Assembly: GCF_003387355.1 (NCBI RefSeq)
Contig: NZ_QUNH01000002.1
Location: 661,606 to 725,605, forward strand
Direction of reading: 5' to 3'
DNA from: Winogradskyella sediminis
Lineage (GTDB): Bacteria > Bacteroidota > Bacteroidia > Flavobacteriales > Flavobacteriaceae
DNA: 64,000 nt
Shown: one piece after another, positions 26,972-36,661 of the stretch
Layout: the number at the start of each line of letters is the position of its first letter
How positions within the stretch are numbered: the stretch's first letter is position 1
The notes under the pieces: generated by a model
Databases searched by the model: none
What the model saw: only the letters and a program-made list of their open reading frames with translations
What the model was told of the DNA's origin: nothing
Position numbers and translations under genes: made by a program

Positions 26972-28830
26972 TGTCAGATATTATTCAACTTTTACCAGAC
27001 CATGTTGCCAACCAAATAGCAGCTGGTGAGGTCGTTCAGCGTCCAGCTTCAGTAGTGAAAGAACTATTAGAAAATGCTATTGACGCTAACGCCACAGAAA
27101 TAAAACTTATTATTAAAGATGCCGGTAAAACCTTAGTCCAGGTTATTGATAACGGTAAGGGTATGAGTGTTACAGATGCACGATTAAGTTTTGAGCGTCA
27201 CGCTACCTCAAAAATTAGTGCAGCGGAAGATTTGTTTCAACTCAATACTAAAGGTTTTAGAGGTGAAGCTTTAGCGAGTATTGCGGCTATTGCACATGTT
27301 GAACTAAAAACAAAACAAGCTGAAGACGATTTAGGTACAGCTATAATTATTGAAGGCAGTGAAGTAAAATCGCAAGAGGTTACTGTTACTCCAACTGGGA
27401 GTTCGGTGGCTGTAAAGCACTTATTTTTTAATATTCCTGCAAGACGCAATTTTCTTAAGTCAGATGCTGTAGAATTACGTCATATTACAGACGAGTTTCA
27501 TCGGGTTGCTTTAGCGCATCCTAATATTGCTTTTTCTTTTTACCATAACGGAAATGATTTATTTAATGTGCCACAAGAAAATTACAGGCAACGTGTAGTA
27601 CATATTTTTGGGACTAAAACCAATGAAAAGTTAGTACCTGTGGAAGAGGAAACGGAGGTGTTAAAAATCTCTGGCTTTGTAGGAAAGCCTAATTTTTCTA
27701 AGAAAACAAAATCAGAACAATTCTTTTTTGTAAATCAACGTTTTATTAAAAGTCCGTATTTAAATCATGCAATTAAATCGGCATTTGAAGGCTTACTAAA
27801 AGAAGGTTATCACGCCAGTTATTTTTTAAATCTTACCGTAGATCCAAAATCGATTGATATTAACATTCACCCAACAAAAACTGAAATTAAGTTTGATGAT
27901 GAGCACACGCTTTATGCTATTTTACGTTCTGCGGTGAAACATAGTTTAGGGCAATTTAACATTGCTCCGGTTTTAGATTTTGAACATCAGAGTAATCTAA
28001 ATACTCCATACGAGTATAAAGATAAAAAAGCATCTACTCCTGCAATTGAAGTCGATCGTAGTTTTAATCCTTTTCAGGACGAGTCTGCTGTAAAAGTAAG
28101 ATCTACAAGTCATAATACCGGATTTAAATCAGCACCTACAGCGTCATGGGACAGTTTGTATGTTGGTTTAGAATCAAAGGGCAATAACTCATCTTCCGAG
28201 TTTAGTCAGGTCACTTTTGAAAGTGAAACTAAGAACGAATCTATTTTTAGTGATTCGTCCATTGAAACAACCAAAACAACGTTTCAATTACAACAAAAAT
28301 ATATTGTAAGCACTTTAAAATCTGGGATGCTAGTCATTGATCAGAATAGAGCGCATCAACGTATTTTATATGAGAACTTTTTAAAGCACATAACTATAAA
28401 GGAAGCTACAAGTCAGCAATTATTATTTCCGTTAGAGTTGCATTATACTCCAAATGAAACTAAAATTATTGACAGTCTTAAATCTGATTTAGAACACACA
28501 GGTTTTGTGTTTTCAGAATTAAACGCAAATGGTATTACGATAACAGGAGTTCCTGTTGGTGTGCCAGAGAGTGAGGTTTCTATTATTTTAGAACAATTAA
28601 TTAGTGATGTAGAAAATGATGTCCCAGATACTAATTTTAGTGCTGCAGATTTATTAGCAAAATCAATGGCAAAGAGCTTGGCTATAAAAAATGGGCAATC
28701 GCTAAATAGTACAGAGCAAGAGCATATGGTAAATAGTTTATTTGCCTGTAAGGAACCTAATGTGTCACCAACTAATAGACCAACATTTATTACAATGGCA
28801 GTTGATGATATTGAAAAAAAATTCATGTAG
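26971..28830 (+). CDS. mutL: DNA mismatch repair endonuclease MutL
   Basis: This 619-aa protein has the GHKL ATPase motifs in order: ELLENAIDANATEI (motif I), VIDNGKGM (II), RHATSKI and GFRGEALASIAAIAH (III). The transducer-domain SIDINIHPTKTEIKF follows. The C-terminal dimerisation domain ends with ACKEPNVSPTNRPTFI. The usual endonuclease motif DQHA(x)2E(x)4E reads DQNRAHQRILYE here, so nicking activity is uncertain. It acts with MutS, which is not in the window. It is translationally coupled to the small membrane protein before it and followed after 3 bp by a rhomboid gene. Confidence 0.93.
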   Translation: MSDIIQLLPDHVANQIAAGEVVQRPASVVKELLENAIDANATEIKLIIKDAGKTLVQVIDNGKGMSVTDARLSFERHATSKISAAEDLFQLNTKGFRGEALASIAAIAHVELKTKQAEDDLGTAIIIEGSEVKSQEVTVTPTGSSVAVKHLFFNIPARRNFLKSDAVELRHITDEFHRVALAHPNIAFSFYHNGNDLFNVPQENYRQRVVHIFGTKTNEKLVPVEEETEVLKISGFVGKPNFSKKTKSEQFFFVNQRFIKSPYLNHAIKSAFEGLLKEGYHASYFLNLTVDPKSIDINIHPTKTEIKFDDEHTLYAILRSAVKHSLGQFNIAPVLDFEHQSNLNTPYEYKDKKASTPAIEVDRSFNPFQDESAVKVRSTSHNTGFKSAPTASWDSLYVGLESKGNNSSSEFSQVTFESETKNESIFSDSSIETTKTTFQLQQKYIVSTLKSGMLVIDQNRAHQRILYENFLKHITIKEATSQQLLFPLELHYTPNETKIIDSLKSDLEHTGFVFSELNANGITITGVPVGVPESEVSIILEQLISDVENDVPDTNFSAADLLAKSMAKSLAIKNGQSLNSTEQEHMVNSLFACKEPNVSPTNRPTFITMAVDDIEKKFM

Positions 28831-28833
28831 ACT

Positions 28834-29655
28834 ATGAGATTTAATATAACTGACGGAGTAAAGCACTTAATAATCATTAATGTTGTCGTGTTCATCGGAA
28901 CATTAACATTGGGAGATGGTAAGTTGTTTGATAGTTTATTTACTATGTTCTTTCCTACAAACGATATGTTTCAGCCATGGCAAGTGGTTACACATATGTT
29001 TATGCATGCTGGCCCAGCACACCTCCTATTTAATATGTTTGCGCTTTGGATGTTTGGGACACCTGTAGAGCAGCGTTTAGGGACTAAAAAGTTCCTATTT
29101 GTCTATTTTTCTGCTGGTTTTGGAGCCTTGCTTTTTCAGTTAGGCTACTATTATGTCGATTATTTTTCGGCCATGCAAAGTATAGCGGATTTAAATTTTG
29201 GATCTGAATTGTTACATCAAATAATGAATATCAATGCGTTATCTGGAGATTATATTCAAGGAGAAATACTGCATCAAAAAATGATACCATTATTGAATGA
29301 GGCTAATTTTACAACACCGATTTCTAACGATCAGTTTAAAGCCATATTCGATTTAAATGTTTTAAATAGAAGTGCTATGGTAGGAGCTTCGGGTTGTATA
29401 ATGGGTGTTTTAGCTGCTTTTGGAATGATGAATCCTAATGCTGAACTCATGATGATATTCTTGCCTATACCTATTAAAGCGAAATATTTTATTCCAGGAA
29501 TTATACTCTTAGATGTGATTTCTGCAATTACAGGAACCTCTTTCTTTAGTCCAAGCAATACCGCATATATGGCACACGTTGGTGGAGCGGTTATTGGTTT
29601 TTTAATAATGTGGTATTGGAAAAAAAATGACATGAATAAATTCCGTTGGAACTAA
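28834..29655 (+). CDS. Rhomboid family intramembrane serine protease
   Basis: This 273-aa multi-pass protein has the rhomboid signatures HMFMHAGPAHLLFNMFALWMF, the catalytic serine in VGASGCIMG, and the catalytic His in AHVGGAVIGF. Rhomboids cleave membrane-spanning helices inside the lipid bilayer. A long segment between spans (about 105-180) is unusual in length. It overlaps the next rhomboid frame slightly, and the real start of that gene is 2 bp after this stop. Confidence 0.92.
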   Translation: MRFNITDGVKHLIIINVVVFIGTLTLGDGKLFDSLFTMFFPTNDMFQPWQVVTHMFMHAGPAHLLFNMFALWMFGTPVEQRLGTKKFLFVYFSAGFGALLFQLGYYYVDYFSAMQSIADLNFGSELLHQIMNINALSGDYIQGEILHQKMIPLLNEANFTTPISNDQFKAIFDLNVLNRSAMVGASGCIMGVLAAFGMMNPNAELMMIFLPIPIKAKYFIPGIILLDVISAITGTSFFSPSNTAYMAHVGGAVIGFLIMWYWKKNDMNKFRWN

Positions 29656-29657
29656 TT

Positions 29658-30527
29658 ATGAGTACAATTCAAGATTTAAAATATAAGTTTAATAACCTAG
29701 ATGCCTTTGGTAAAATCATAGCTATCAATGTTATCGTGTTTATCATTGGACTCATCTTTAAATCTTTATTACGATTTAACTTATTTACTTATTTCGAAAT
29801 GCCATCCGATATTATGGATTTCCTGTTTCAACCATGGTCTATAATTACTTACGGATTTTTACATAATGGCTTGTTGCATTTGGCGTTCAATATGTTGTTT
29901 TTGTATTATTTATCACAAATGACAACAAATTTATTTCGTCCAAAAATGGTATTGAATATCTACTTCTTAGGTATTATTTTTGGTGGTTTGGCCTATTTGG
30001 CGTTCTCTAATTTGGTGCCTTCTAGTTTTTATGGTGTCAATGGAGTACTAGTTGGTGCTTCAGCTGGTGTTAGCGCCTTGCTTTTATTTGTGGCGACTTA
30101 CATGCCAAATACAGAGATTAGATTGTTTAATGCGTTTAATGTTAAATGGAAGCATGTAGCGATGGTAATTGTAGGCTTAGATTTTATTAGAATGATATCG
30201 GGTCTTAATCAAGGTGGTTATGTGACGCATTTTGGCGGTTATCTTTTAGGCTATGTATATGCTACAAAATTGCTAAAAGGTTCAGATATAGGAAAAGGTT
30301 TTGAGCGTACTATGGATACCGTTATGAGTTGGTTTAAACCAAAATCTAACTTAAAAACAGTGTATCGTAAGCCTAAAAAAAAGCAGTATGCAGGTAAGAC
30401 TAAAGATGAATTTAATGCGTTTAATAATCAGAAGAAAATAGATTTAATTCTCGATAAAATTAGCAAAAGTGGTTACGAGAGTTTAACTGCTGAAGAAAAG
30501 GAGTTTTTATTTAAAGCAGGTAAATAG
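29658..30527 (+). CDS. Second rhomboid family intramembrane serine protease
   Basis: The start is placed at ATG 29658; a TTG four codons earlier lies inside the previous gene and is less likely. The protein (289 aa from here) has HNGLLHLAFNMLFLYYL, the serine motif LVGASAGVSALLLF and the His motif THFGGYLLGYVYA. A basic, soluble C-terminal tail of about 85 residues (KPKSNLKTVYRKPKKK and on) follows the membrane core. It is adjacent to the first rhomboid and probably arose by duplication, but the two share little beyond the motifs. Confidence 0.9.
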   Translation: MSTIQDLKYKFNNLDAFGKIIAINVIVFIIGLIFKSLLRFNLFTYFEMPSDIMDFLFQPWSIITYGFLHNGLLHLAFNMLFLYYLSQMTTNLFRPKMVLNIYFLGIIFGGLAYLAFSNLVPSSFYGVNGVLVGASAGVSALLLFVATYMPNTEIRLFNAFNVKWKHVAMVIVGLDFIRMISGLNQGGYVTHFGGYLLGYVYATKLLKGSDIGKGFERTMDTVMSWFKPKSNLKTVYRKPKKKQYAGKTKDEFNAFNNQKKIDLILDKISKSGYESLTAEEKEFLFKAGK

Positions 30528-30624
30528 TAATTAGAGTGAAACCAATCGATTTAAAATATAATTTCCACAGTAAAATGTTTACTAGCGAGCAGCATGCGAC
30601 CTTAATGGAACAATAGAAAAGCAC

Positions 30625-31647
30625 ATGAAAGGTTTAAAACTAGGTAGTAAAATTATATTTGTCATCAATTCGTTGGTCGCATTTTTATTGCTTACGTCTT
30701 ATATCTTGCCTTATATTCCGCCAAAAAGTTTTGCGTCATTATCTGTTTTAAGCTTAGGTGTACCTTTGCTTATTATCCTCAACGGTGTATTCTTTATGTA
30801 TTGGTTGCTTCGTGTTAAAAAACAAATGTTATTATCCTTGGTGGTATTATTGTTGGGGTGGAACTATATTAATTCTATGTACAAATTTTCATATTCGTCT
30901 GATGATATAGGAACATCTGATTTTTCTGTTATGTCGTTTAACGTTAGATTATTTAATAAGTTTGGTTGGTTGCCAGAACCTACCGTTAAAGAGGATATTT
31001 TAAATTTTATAAATACTGAACAACCCGATATCTTATGTCTTCAAGAATATAGAACAGGTGATCCTATTGATCTCGATGGTTATTACAATTTTAATGCACG
31101 ACATGTTGAAGGTGTAAAGTCTGGACAAACGATTTTTTCAAAGTTTCCTATTATTAATTCTGGCTCTTTAGAGTTTCCGAATACGAGTAACAATGCCATT
31201 TTTGTTGATATCGTCAAACAAAGAGATACCATTAGAGTTTATACCTTTCATTTACAATCTTCAGGTATTGAAACCGATGTAGAAAAACTTAAGAAAGAAA
31301 CATCGAGTCATCTCTTTAAGCAAGTTGGAGCAACTTTTAAAGCACAGCAAGGACAAGTAGAATTATTTTTAGAGCATAAATCTAAGTCCAATTATAAAAC
31401 GATTGTTACCGGAGATTTCAATAATACGGCTTACTCTTATATTTACAGAAAAGTAAAAGGTGAGGACTTAAAAGATGCTTTTGAAGCCGCTGGGAATGGG
31501 TTTGGTAGAACTTATGATTTTAAGTTTTTTCCTATGCGAATCGATTTTATTTTAGCAGATAAAGCGTTTGCTGTCAATAGCTTTAAAACATTCGATGTTA
31601 AGTTATCTGATCATTATCCTATAAAAACTACACTTAGCTTACCATAA
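30625..31647 (+). CDS. Endonuclease/exonuclease/phosphatase (EEP) family membrane-anchored protein
   Basis: This 340-aa protein has three hydrophobic segments at residues 8-30, 38-60 and 65-80, followed by an EEP domain (about 100-340) with SFNVRLFNKFGW, ILCLQEYR (metal-binding Glu), VTGDFNNTAYSY and the C-terminal SDHYPI (catalytic His). Such proteins may hydrolyse phospholipids or phosphodiesters in the periplasm. It is the last gene of the plus-strand mutL block and is convergent with the DUF6122 gene. Confidence 0.87.
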   Translation: MKGLKLGSKIIFVINSLVAFLLLTSYILPYIPPKSFASLSVLSLGVPLLIILNGVFFMYWLLRVKKQMLLSLVVLLLGWNYINSMYKFSYSSDDIGTSDFSVMSFNVRLFNKFGWLPEPTVKEDILNFINTEQPDILCLQEYRTGDPIDLDGYYNFNARHVEGVKSGQTIFSKFPIINSGSLEFPNTSNNAIFVDIVKQRDTIRVYTFHLQSSGIETDVEKLKKETSSHLFKQVGATFKAQQGQVELFLEHKSKSNYKTIVTGDFNNTAYSYIYRKVKGEDLKDAFEAAGNGFGRTYDFKFFPMRIDFILADKAFAVNSFKTFDVKLSDHYPIKTTLSLP

Positions 31648-31648
31648 A

Positions 31649-31957
31649 TTACATTAGAGCACAATCTGCAAAGTCGGCTATAATATGTATAACCAACCCG
31701 ATGCCAACTATTCGTGTTTTCTTTGGGATTAATAAAAATAAATAGACTGCTATAGCGTAGTAGGAGTGCAGTGGATGAAAGTTAATACTACAACGGTTAG
31801 GATCAAATACAGGATTTGCCAATAAATGATCTAAATCAATTAACATGCCTAGTAGCATTATTGCATACGCTTTTAACCAATACGTTTTATAACATACGAT
31901 GGCTATAACTAACGGCAAGCCAAAATGTATACCGTAATGAATTAAGGATTGAAGCAT
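31649..31957 (-). CDS. DUF6122 family membrane protein
   Basis: This 102-aa protein has three hydrophobic segments and the family-typical MLIDLDHLLANPVFDPNRC and NFHPLHSYYAI, with conserved Asp/His residues that might bind metal. The stretch resembles YdjM-type membrane hydrolases. Function unknown. It is the last gene of the minus-strand parA-to-DUF6122 block and its stop is one base beyond the convergent EEP gene stop. Confidence 0.8.
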   Translation of the reverse strand: MLQSLIHYGIHFGLPLVIAIVCYKTYWLKAYAIMLLGMLIDLDHLLANPVFDPNRCSINFHPLHSYYAIAVYLFLLIPKKTRIVGIGLVIHIIADFADCALM

Positions 31958-32009
31958 AACAGGATGAATTATATAATGAGCTCGTATAACTACTAAACAG
32001 CTCTAAAAA

Positions 32010-32630
32010 TTAATCTATGGATAAATTTAGTTTTTTTAAATACAACGCTGTATTTGGTCCTTCGTTAAACACTAAATCCAAAATGCTAAGATTAGCAATA
32101 AAGCCATGCTTCTCTGTAAAAACCTGAGTGTAGGGTATTATATGTTTTACGTCTGAATTTCGTTTTACTAAACTTCTGTAATCCGTTTTGTATAGAGGTT
32201 CTTTTTCAAAGATTGTAGTTTTAGTTGGTAGAATGTCTAATTGAAGACTGTTTAGCAACACTTCAAAGCATTTTAAGTTGAAGTCTAAAATATACTTAAA
32301 ATGCGCTTCAAATAGTGGCATTAGGTCATCTATATAATATTCAAAAAAAGGAGACATGCTGTAAGCTGATTGCAGCGATTTTAAATGTAACAATTGCCAT
32401 TGTTCATCATTTGCTATTTTAACATCTTTATAAAGCTGCCTGTTTTTTTGAGTATAACTTACTGGTACGGTTAAGGCTAATTTACCATTAGCTCCATAAA
32501 TTTCCGTACGGTTTCTGTAAGATTGTTTTTGATAGTTATCAGAAACTTCTAAAGTTATGGTATCCGCATTTACCACAGTCCAAAAGTGAGCAATATTTGG
32601 AAAATAGGTTGGGTAAATTAGAGCATTCAT
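32010..32630 (-). CDS. WbqC family protein
   Basis: This 206-aa protein starts with ALIYPTYFPNIAHFWTVVNAD and contains NRTEIYGANGKLALTVPVS and DVKIANDEQWQLLHLKSL, all typical of WbqC-like proteins. The family occurs in O-antigen clusters and is of uncertain role. It follows lepB in the same orientation, a gene order common in Bacteroidota. Confidence 0.87.
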   Translation of the reverse strand: MNALIYPTYFPNIAHFWTVVNADTITLEVSDNYQKQSYRNRTEIYGANGKLALTVPVSYTQKNRQLYKDVKIANDEQWQLLHLKSLQSAYSMSPFFEYYIDDLMPLFEAHFKYILDFNLKCFEVLLNSLQLDILPTKTTIFEKEPLYKTDYRSLVKRNSDVKHIIPYTQVFTEKHGFIANLSILDLVFNEGPNTALYLKKLNLSID

Positions 32631-32808
32631 TTGTTGTGAGAATCGAGGATTTAAGATTTAATGATTAATTAATTGGATATACTTGAGTTTGAAAAACGAT
32701 CATAGCAATACATTTTAAAACTGCTTCGCGGTGAAAGCTTTATTTAAGTTTGCTTTTAAATTTTTGTAATTACAAGCATAAATTCAAACGACATCTAATC
32801 ATTATCAA

Positions 32809-34416
32809 TTAATTCTGATTTGCTTTTTTCTTTTTTCTCCATTTGTTAAAGAACGTAATTCCTAAAACAAGTATAATAAACGGAATAAGATACGAGGTAC
32901 GTTCCTTTGAACCTGTAACAGTTGTAAATATACGATCCCAACGGAAACTCCAGTTTTTAAGTCCGTCGTTGATACCATCAATACTCATCCAAATAAACAC
33001 AGGTTTACCAAAAATATGATCGTTTGGTACAAATCCCCAGTATCTGCTATCTACAGAATTGTGTCTGTTATCTCCCATCATCCAGTAATAATCTTGCTTA
33101 AAAGTATAAGAGGTTACTAGCTCATCGTCAATAAAAATTTGATTACCTCTCGTCACCACTTTGTGACCTTCGTACTCTCCAATAGCACGTTTGTATAGTG
33201 CAATGTTATCTGGACTTAAATTTATTGTTGCACCGGCTTTAGGAATCCATATTGGGCCAAAAAAATCGCTGTTCCAAGGGTAGTTTGGATCTCTAGGGAA
33301 AATATTTCCGTTCACTCCTTTTTCTTGCCTCGTTGGTACAATTGATGCCACTTCAGGATGTAATCTTAGTTTCGCAATAGCTTCATCTGTAGCAGCAGGT
33401 ATAGCGTATGTACCATCAGTTCTACCATAACCTAATCCGTCTGTAATGTCATATTTCTTTAAAATCTCAACAATACGTAGTGGTTGTAATTGTCTTTTAA
33501 AGGTTATCTCATATGAAAACTGAAGGTGAGATCTTGGAGGTAATGTATTCTGTTTACCGTTTATAAAGACGTAACCATTTCTTATTTCCAACGTATCACC
33601 AGCAACTCCGACACAACGTTTAACTAAATTGGTTTTTTTATCTATTGGTTTGTAATAATTTCGGTCTGGTTTAAAATCGTTCATATTCAGCAAGGTATCT
33701 GCTGGCTGATTAAAAACGACAATATCATTACGTTCAACGCTTTCAAAACCTGGAAACCTAAAAAATGGTAGTTGAAGTTTATTAATCCAAGAGGTATTAC
33801 GTTCTTCAAAATTATCATTAAACAAATAGGATTTCTTTCCTATTAGAGGTATGGTATCATGAACCATCGGAGCACCAACTGTAGTCATAGGAGCTCGAGC
33901 TCCATAATGAAACTTACTTACGATTAGAAAATCGCCAACTAATAAGGATTTTTCTAAAGAGGATGATGGAATTACAAAAGGTTGAAAAAAATAGGTATGC
34001 ACAATCGTGGCGGCAACAACTGCAAATAGAATAGAGGTAATCCATTCGCCTGTAGCTGTTTTAGGTTTTAGTTCTCTGTTTTCAACATAATTTACATCAG
34101 CAACATAATTAAGATAATAGAGGTAGAATCCTAATGTAACAATGCACAAAAGCGCATCAAGCTTAGTATCTTTTCCAAATGATCGGGCCGTTTCTACCCA
34201 AACCGCAGGAATCATTATAAGATTTACAATTGGTAAAAACATTAAAATCACCCACCACCAAGAACGTGAAATAATTTTCATTAAGACAATAGCATTGTAA
34301 ATTGGCACAAATGCTTCCCAAGCTTTTCTACCAGCTTTTATGTATAATTTCCATGTTCCTAAGCCATGAATAACTTGTAAAATGAGTATAAAAATAAACC
34401 ACTGTGTCCAGCTCAT
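32809..34416 (-). CDS. lepB: Signal peptidase I, long Bacteroidota form
   Basis: At 535 aa it is much longer than typical LepB (about 250-320). It has hydrophobic segments near 5-25, 48-70 and 85-103, another near 125-143, and a C-terminal one near 510-526. Box B reads IPSSSLEKSLL, with the nucleophile Ser but Leu in place of the usual Met. Box D reads VKRCVGVAGDTLEI with the general-base Lys, and box E reads GDNRHNSVDSRYWGFVP. An insertion of about 130 residues separates box D and box E. It removes signal peptides of Sec-exported proteins. Confidence 0.93.
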   Translation of the reverse strand: MSWTQWFIFILILQVIHGLGTWKLYIKAGRKAWEAFVPIYNAIVLMKIISRSWWWVILMFLPIVNLIMIPAVWVETARSFGKDTKLDALLCIVTLGFYLYYLNYVADVNYVENRELKPKTATGEWITSILFAVVAATIVHTYFFQPFVIPSSSLEKSLLVGDFLIVSKFHYGARAPMTTVGAPMVHDTIPLIGKKSYLFNDNFEERNTSWINKLQLPFFRFPGFESVERNDIVVFNQPADTLLNMNDFKPDRNYYKPIDKKTNLVKRCVGVAGDTLEIRNGYVFINGKQNTLPPRSHLQFSYEITFKRQLQPLRIVEILKKYDITDGLGYGRTDGTYAIPAATDEAIAKLRLHPEVASIVPTRQEKGVNGNIFPRDPNYPWNSDFFGPIWIPKAGATINLSPDNIALYKRAIGEYEGHKVVTRGNQIFIDDELVTSYTFKQDYYWMMGDNRHNSVDSRYWGFVPNDHIFGKPVFIWMSIDGINDGLKNWSFRWDRIFTTVTGSKERTSYLIPFIILVLGITFFNKWRKKKKANQN

Positions 34417-34478
34417 AACCTTATATTTTGTCTGTGTAGGTTGAAAATTATTTTAATTCGTTACATAACATTGGCAAA

Positions 34479-35180
34479 TTAACCAATGTTTAACACATCT
34501 TTCATATTAAAGATGCCTTTTTTATCTTTAATCCATTCTGCGGCAATAACAGCACCCATCGCAAACCCTTGTCTGCTATGAGCTTTATGCTTAATACTGA
34601 TGGCATCGATTTCAGAATTATAAGTGATTTCGTGTGTGCCAGGCACTCCTTCTATACGTTTGGCTTCAATAAGGAGTTCAGAGTCTTTAGGCTCATCTAG
34701 CGTCCAATTTTTATAATCGGATTGCTCAATAATCTGTTCTGCAAGCGTAATGGCTGTACCACTTGGAGCATCTAATTTTTGGGTATGATGAATTTCTTCA
34801 ATTTCTGTGGTGTACTCAGAAAAGCCAGACATTAAGGTACTCAATTTTTTATTCAATTCAAAAAAGAGATTAACCCCTAAGCTAAAATTTGAAGCATATA
34901 AAAATGTACCGTCTTTTTTCTTACAATATTCAATAACCTCTGGATACTCGTCTAGCCAACCTGTGGTTCCTGAAACTACAGGTATACCTGCGTCTATGGC
35001 CTTTTTTATATTTGTGACTGCTGCTGATGGTATGCTAAAATCTATAGCTACATCTGCATCTGAAAAGTCGTAATTAGAATTCGCATCAGAAATTTTTAAT
35101 ACTATATTATGATGGCGTTGTATTGCAATAGCTTCAATGCTTTTACCCATTCTGCCATAACCTAGTAAAGCTATTTTCAT
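34479..35180 (-). CDS. dapB: 4-hydroxy-tetrahydrodipicolinate reductase
   Basis: This 233-aa protein has the N-terminal nucleotide-binding motif LLGYGRMGKSIEA, the DapB active-site motif EIHHTQKLDAPSGTA and the C-terminal RQGFAMGAVIAAEW. It reduces the product of DapA in lysine and diaminopimelate (peptidoglycan) synthesis. It lies between a DUF5683 gene and lepB with short gaps, suggesting an operon. Confidence 0.95.
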   Translation of the reverse strand: MKIALLGYGRMGKSIEAIAIQRHHNIVLKISDANSNYDFSDADVAIDFSIPSAAVTNIKKAIDAGIPVVSGTTGWLDEYPEVIEYCKKKDGTFLYASNFSLGVNLFFELNKKLSTLMSGFSEYTTEIEEIHHTQKLDAPSGTAITLAEQIIEQSDYKNWTLDEPKDSELLIEAKRIEGVPGTHEITYNSEIDAISIKHKAHSRQGFAMGAVIAAEWIKDKKGIFNMKDVLNIG

Positions 35181-35181
35181 G

Positions 35182-35769
35182 TTAAAATTTAAAATTAAGT
35201 GTTAATCCTAAGTCTGAAGAATTCTCCAGTTCATTGTATTGATAATGTGGGCTTAGGCTTAGATTTTCGTCAACGTTAAATTGAAGTAAATGGGCATCGA
35301 TATTGGCATCTAATATATTTAGAGCATATAGGCCTATTGTAATTAACATTGACATTTCTTTATTTCTCCTAAACTGTTCTTGGGCTCTAATAAGTCCGTC
35401 GTCTGAAATGAGATTGTAAAATTCATCATCTTTAAAACCTGCTAATCTACGCTTGTAAGCATCTCTGTAGCGGTCAAATTGTTTATCGTTTCTGACATAA
35501 AAATAAATTCCGGTACCAATAGCACCCCAAACAATAGGGATTTTCCAGTATTTTTTATTGTACGCCTGACCTAAGCCAGGAAGTACTGCGGAATAAAATG
35601 CAGCTTTAGACGGTCTTAAAGGATCTATTTCTTTTTTTACTAAAGTTTCATTGGCGATAATTGGACTTTCTTCTATGGCAATACTTGTGCTGTCTTTTTC
35701 TATTTGAGCAAATGAAAAAAATACTGAAAGTAAGCCAATTAAAAAACTGTAGAAACTTCTATTTGTCAC
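35182..35769 (-). CDS. DUF5683 domain-containing protein
   Basis: This 195-aa protein has a signal peptide (ending SFAQ) and the DUF5683 core DPLRPSKAAFYSAVLPGLGQAYNKKYWKIP with hydrophobic stretches. It is probably an outer-membrane or periplasmic protein; the function is unknown. The start overlaps the parB stop by 11 bp, and the stop is one base before the dapB start, so it sits inside a tight operon. Confidence 0.85.
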   Translation of the reverse strand: MTNRSFYSFLIGLLSVFFSFAQIEKDSTSIAIEESPIIANETLVKKEIDPLRPSKAAFYSAVLPGLGQAYNKKYWKIPIVWGAIGTGIYFYVRNDKQFDRYRDAYKRRLAGFKDDEFYNLISDDGLIRAQEQFRRNKEMSMLITIGLYALNILDANIDAHLLQFNVDENLSLSPHYQYNELENSSDLGLTLNFKF

Positions 35770-36661
35770 GTTGAACTAATTTTTTAATACGGTTAAAATC
35801 TTCTTCAGAGTGAAAAGGGATTGTTATTTTACCGCTTCCGCTCTTAGTCATTTTAACGTCTATTTTATGTCCAAAGTATTCAGAAAAATCTTTAACTCCT
35901 TTTTTAATGTGTTTAGGAATTTCAAAGCTAGGTTCCTTAGGTTTGGCTGGTTCTTCAGCGTTTAAGTTTTTTACTAATTGCTCTGTCGCTCTTACAGATA
36001 ATTTATTGGTAATAATTTTTTCGTAAACTTCAAGTTGTTCTACTTGGTCTTCAATATTTACCATAGCACGACCGTGCCCCATACTAATAAATCCATCTCT
36101 AATACCTGTCTGAATAATAGGATCTAATTTTAGTAAACGCAAATAATTGGCAATTGTAGATCGTTTTTTGCCCACACGCTCACTCATTTGCTCTTGGGTT
36201 AATTGAATTTCGTCAATTAAACGTTGGTACGACAATGCAATTTCTATTGGGTCTAAATCTTGACGTTGGATGTTTTCTACCAAAGCCATCTCTAACGACT
36301 CTTGGTCATTTGCAATCCTAATGTAAGCAGGTATCGCTTCTAGACCTACTAATTTTGAAGCTCTAAAACGACGCTCACCAGAGACTAATTGGTATTTGTT
36401 AAATGCTAATTTTCTGACCGTTATAGGTTGAATTACACCAAGCTCTCGGATGGATGAGGCTAATTCTTTTAAGGTATCTTCATTAAAGTTGGTTCTTGGT
36501 TGAAATGGATTGACCTCAATACTTTCTATATCGAGTTCCACAATATTACCAACTACTTTGTCTGCATTTGTGTCTTCTGCTGAATTGATATCATTTTCAG
36601 GATCTTTCAATAAAGCTGAAAGTCCACGTCCTAATGCTTGTTTTTTTGTCGCTTTCGCCAT
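35759..36661 (-). CDS. parB: Chromosome partitioning protein ParB
   Basis: This 300-aa protein has the N-terminal ParB box (SIEVNPFQPRTNFNEDTL, LVSGERRFRASKL and ALVENIQRQDLDPIEIA), a helix-turn-helix region (LTQEQMSERVGKKRSTIAN) and a C-terminal dimerisation segment. ParB binds parS sites and CTP and spreads along DNA for origin segregation. The start overlaps the parA stop by one base. No full parS site was found in the window. Confidence 0.95.
   Translation of the reverse strand: MAKATKKQALGRGLSALLKDPENDINSAEDTNADKVVGNIVELDIESIEVNPFQPRTNFNEDTLKELASSIRELGVIQPITVRKLAFNKYQLVSGERRFRASKLVGLEAIPAYIRIANDQESLEMALVENIQRQDLDPIEIALSYQRLIDEIQLTQEQMSERVGKKRSTIANYLRLLKLDPIIQTGIRDGFISMGHGRAMVNIEDQVEQLEVYEKIITNKLSVRATEQLVKNLNAEEPAKPKEPSFEIPKHIKKGVKDFSEYFGHKIDVKMTKSGSGKITIPFHSEEDFNRIKKLVQRDK

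Noticed and set aside
29646-29657. TTG start for the second rhomboid
   Set aside because: It is inside the first rhomboid gene; ATG 29658 gives a normal N-terminus.
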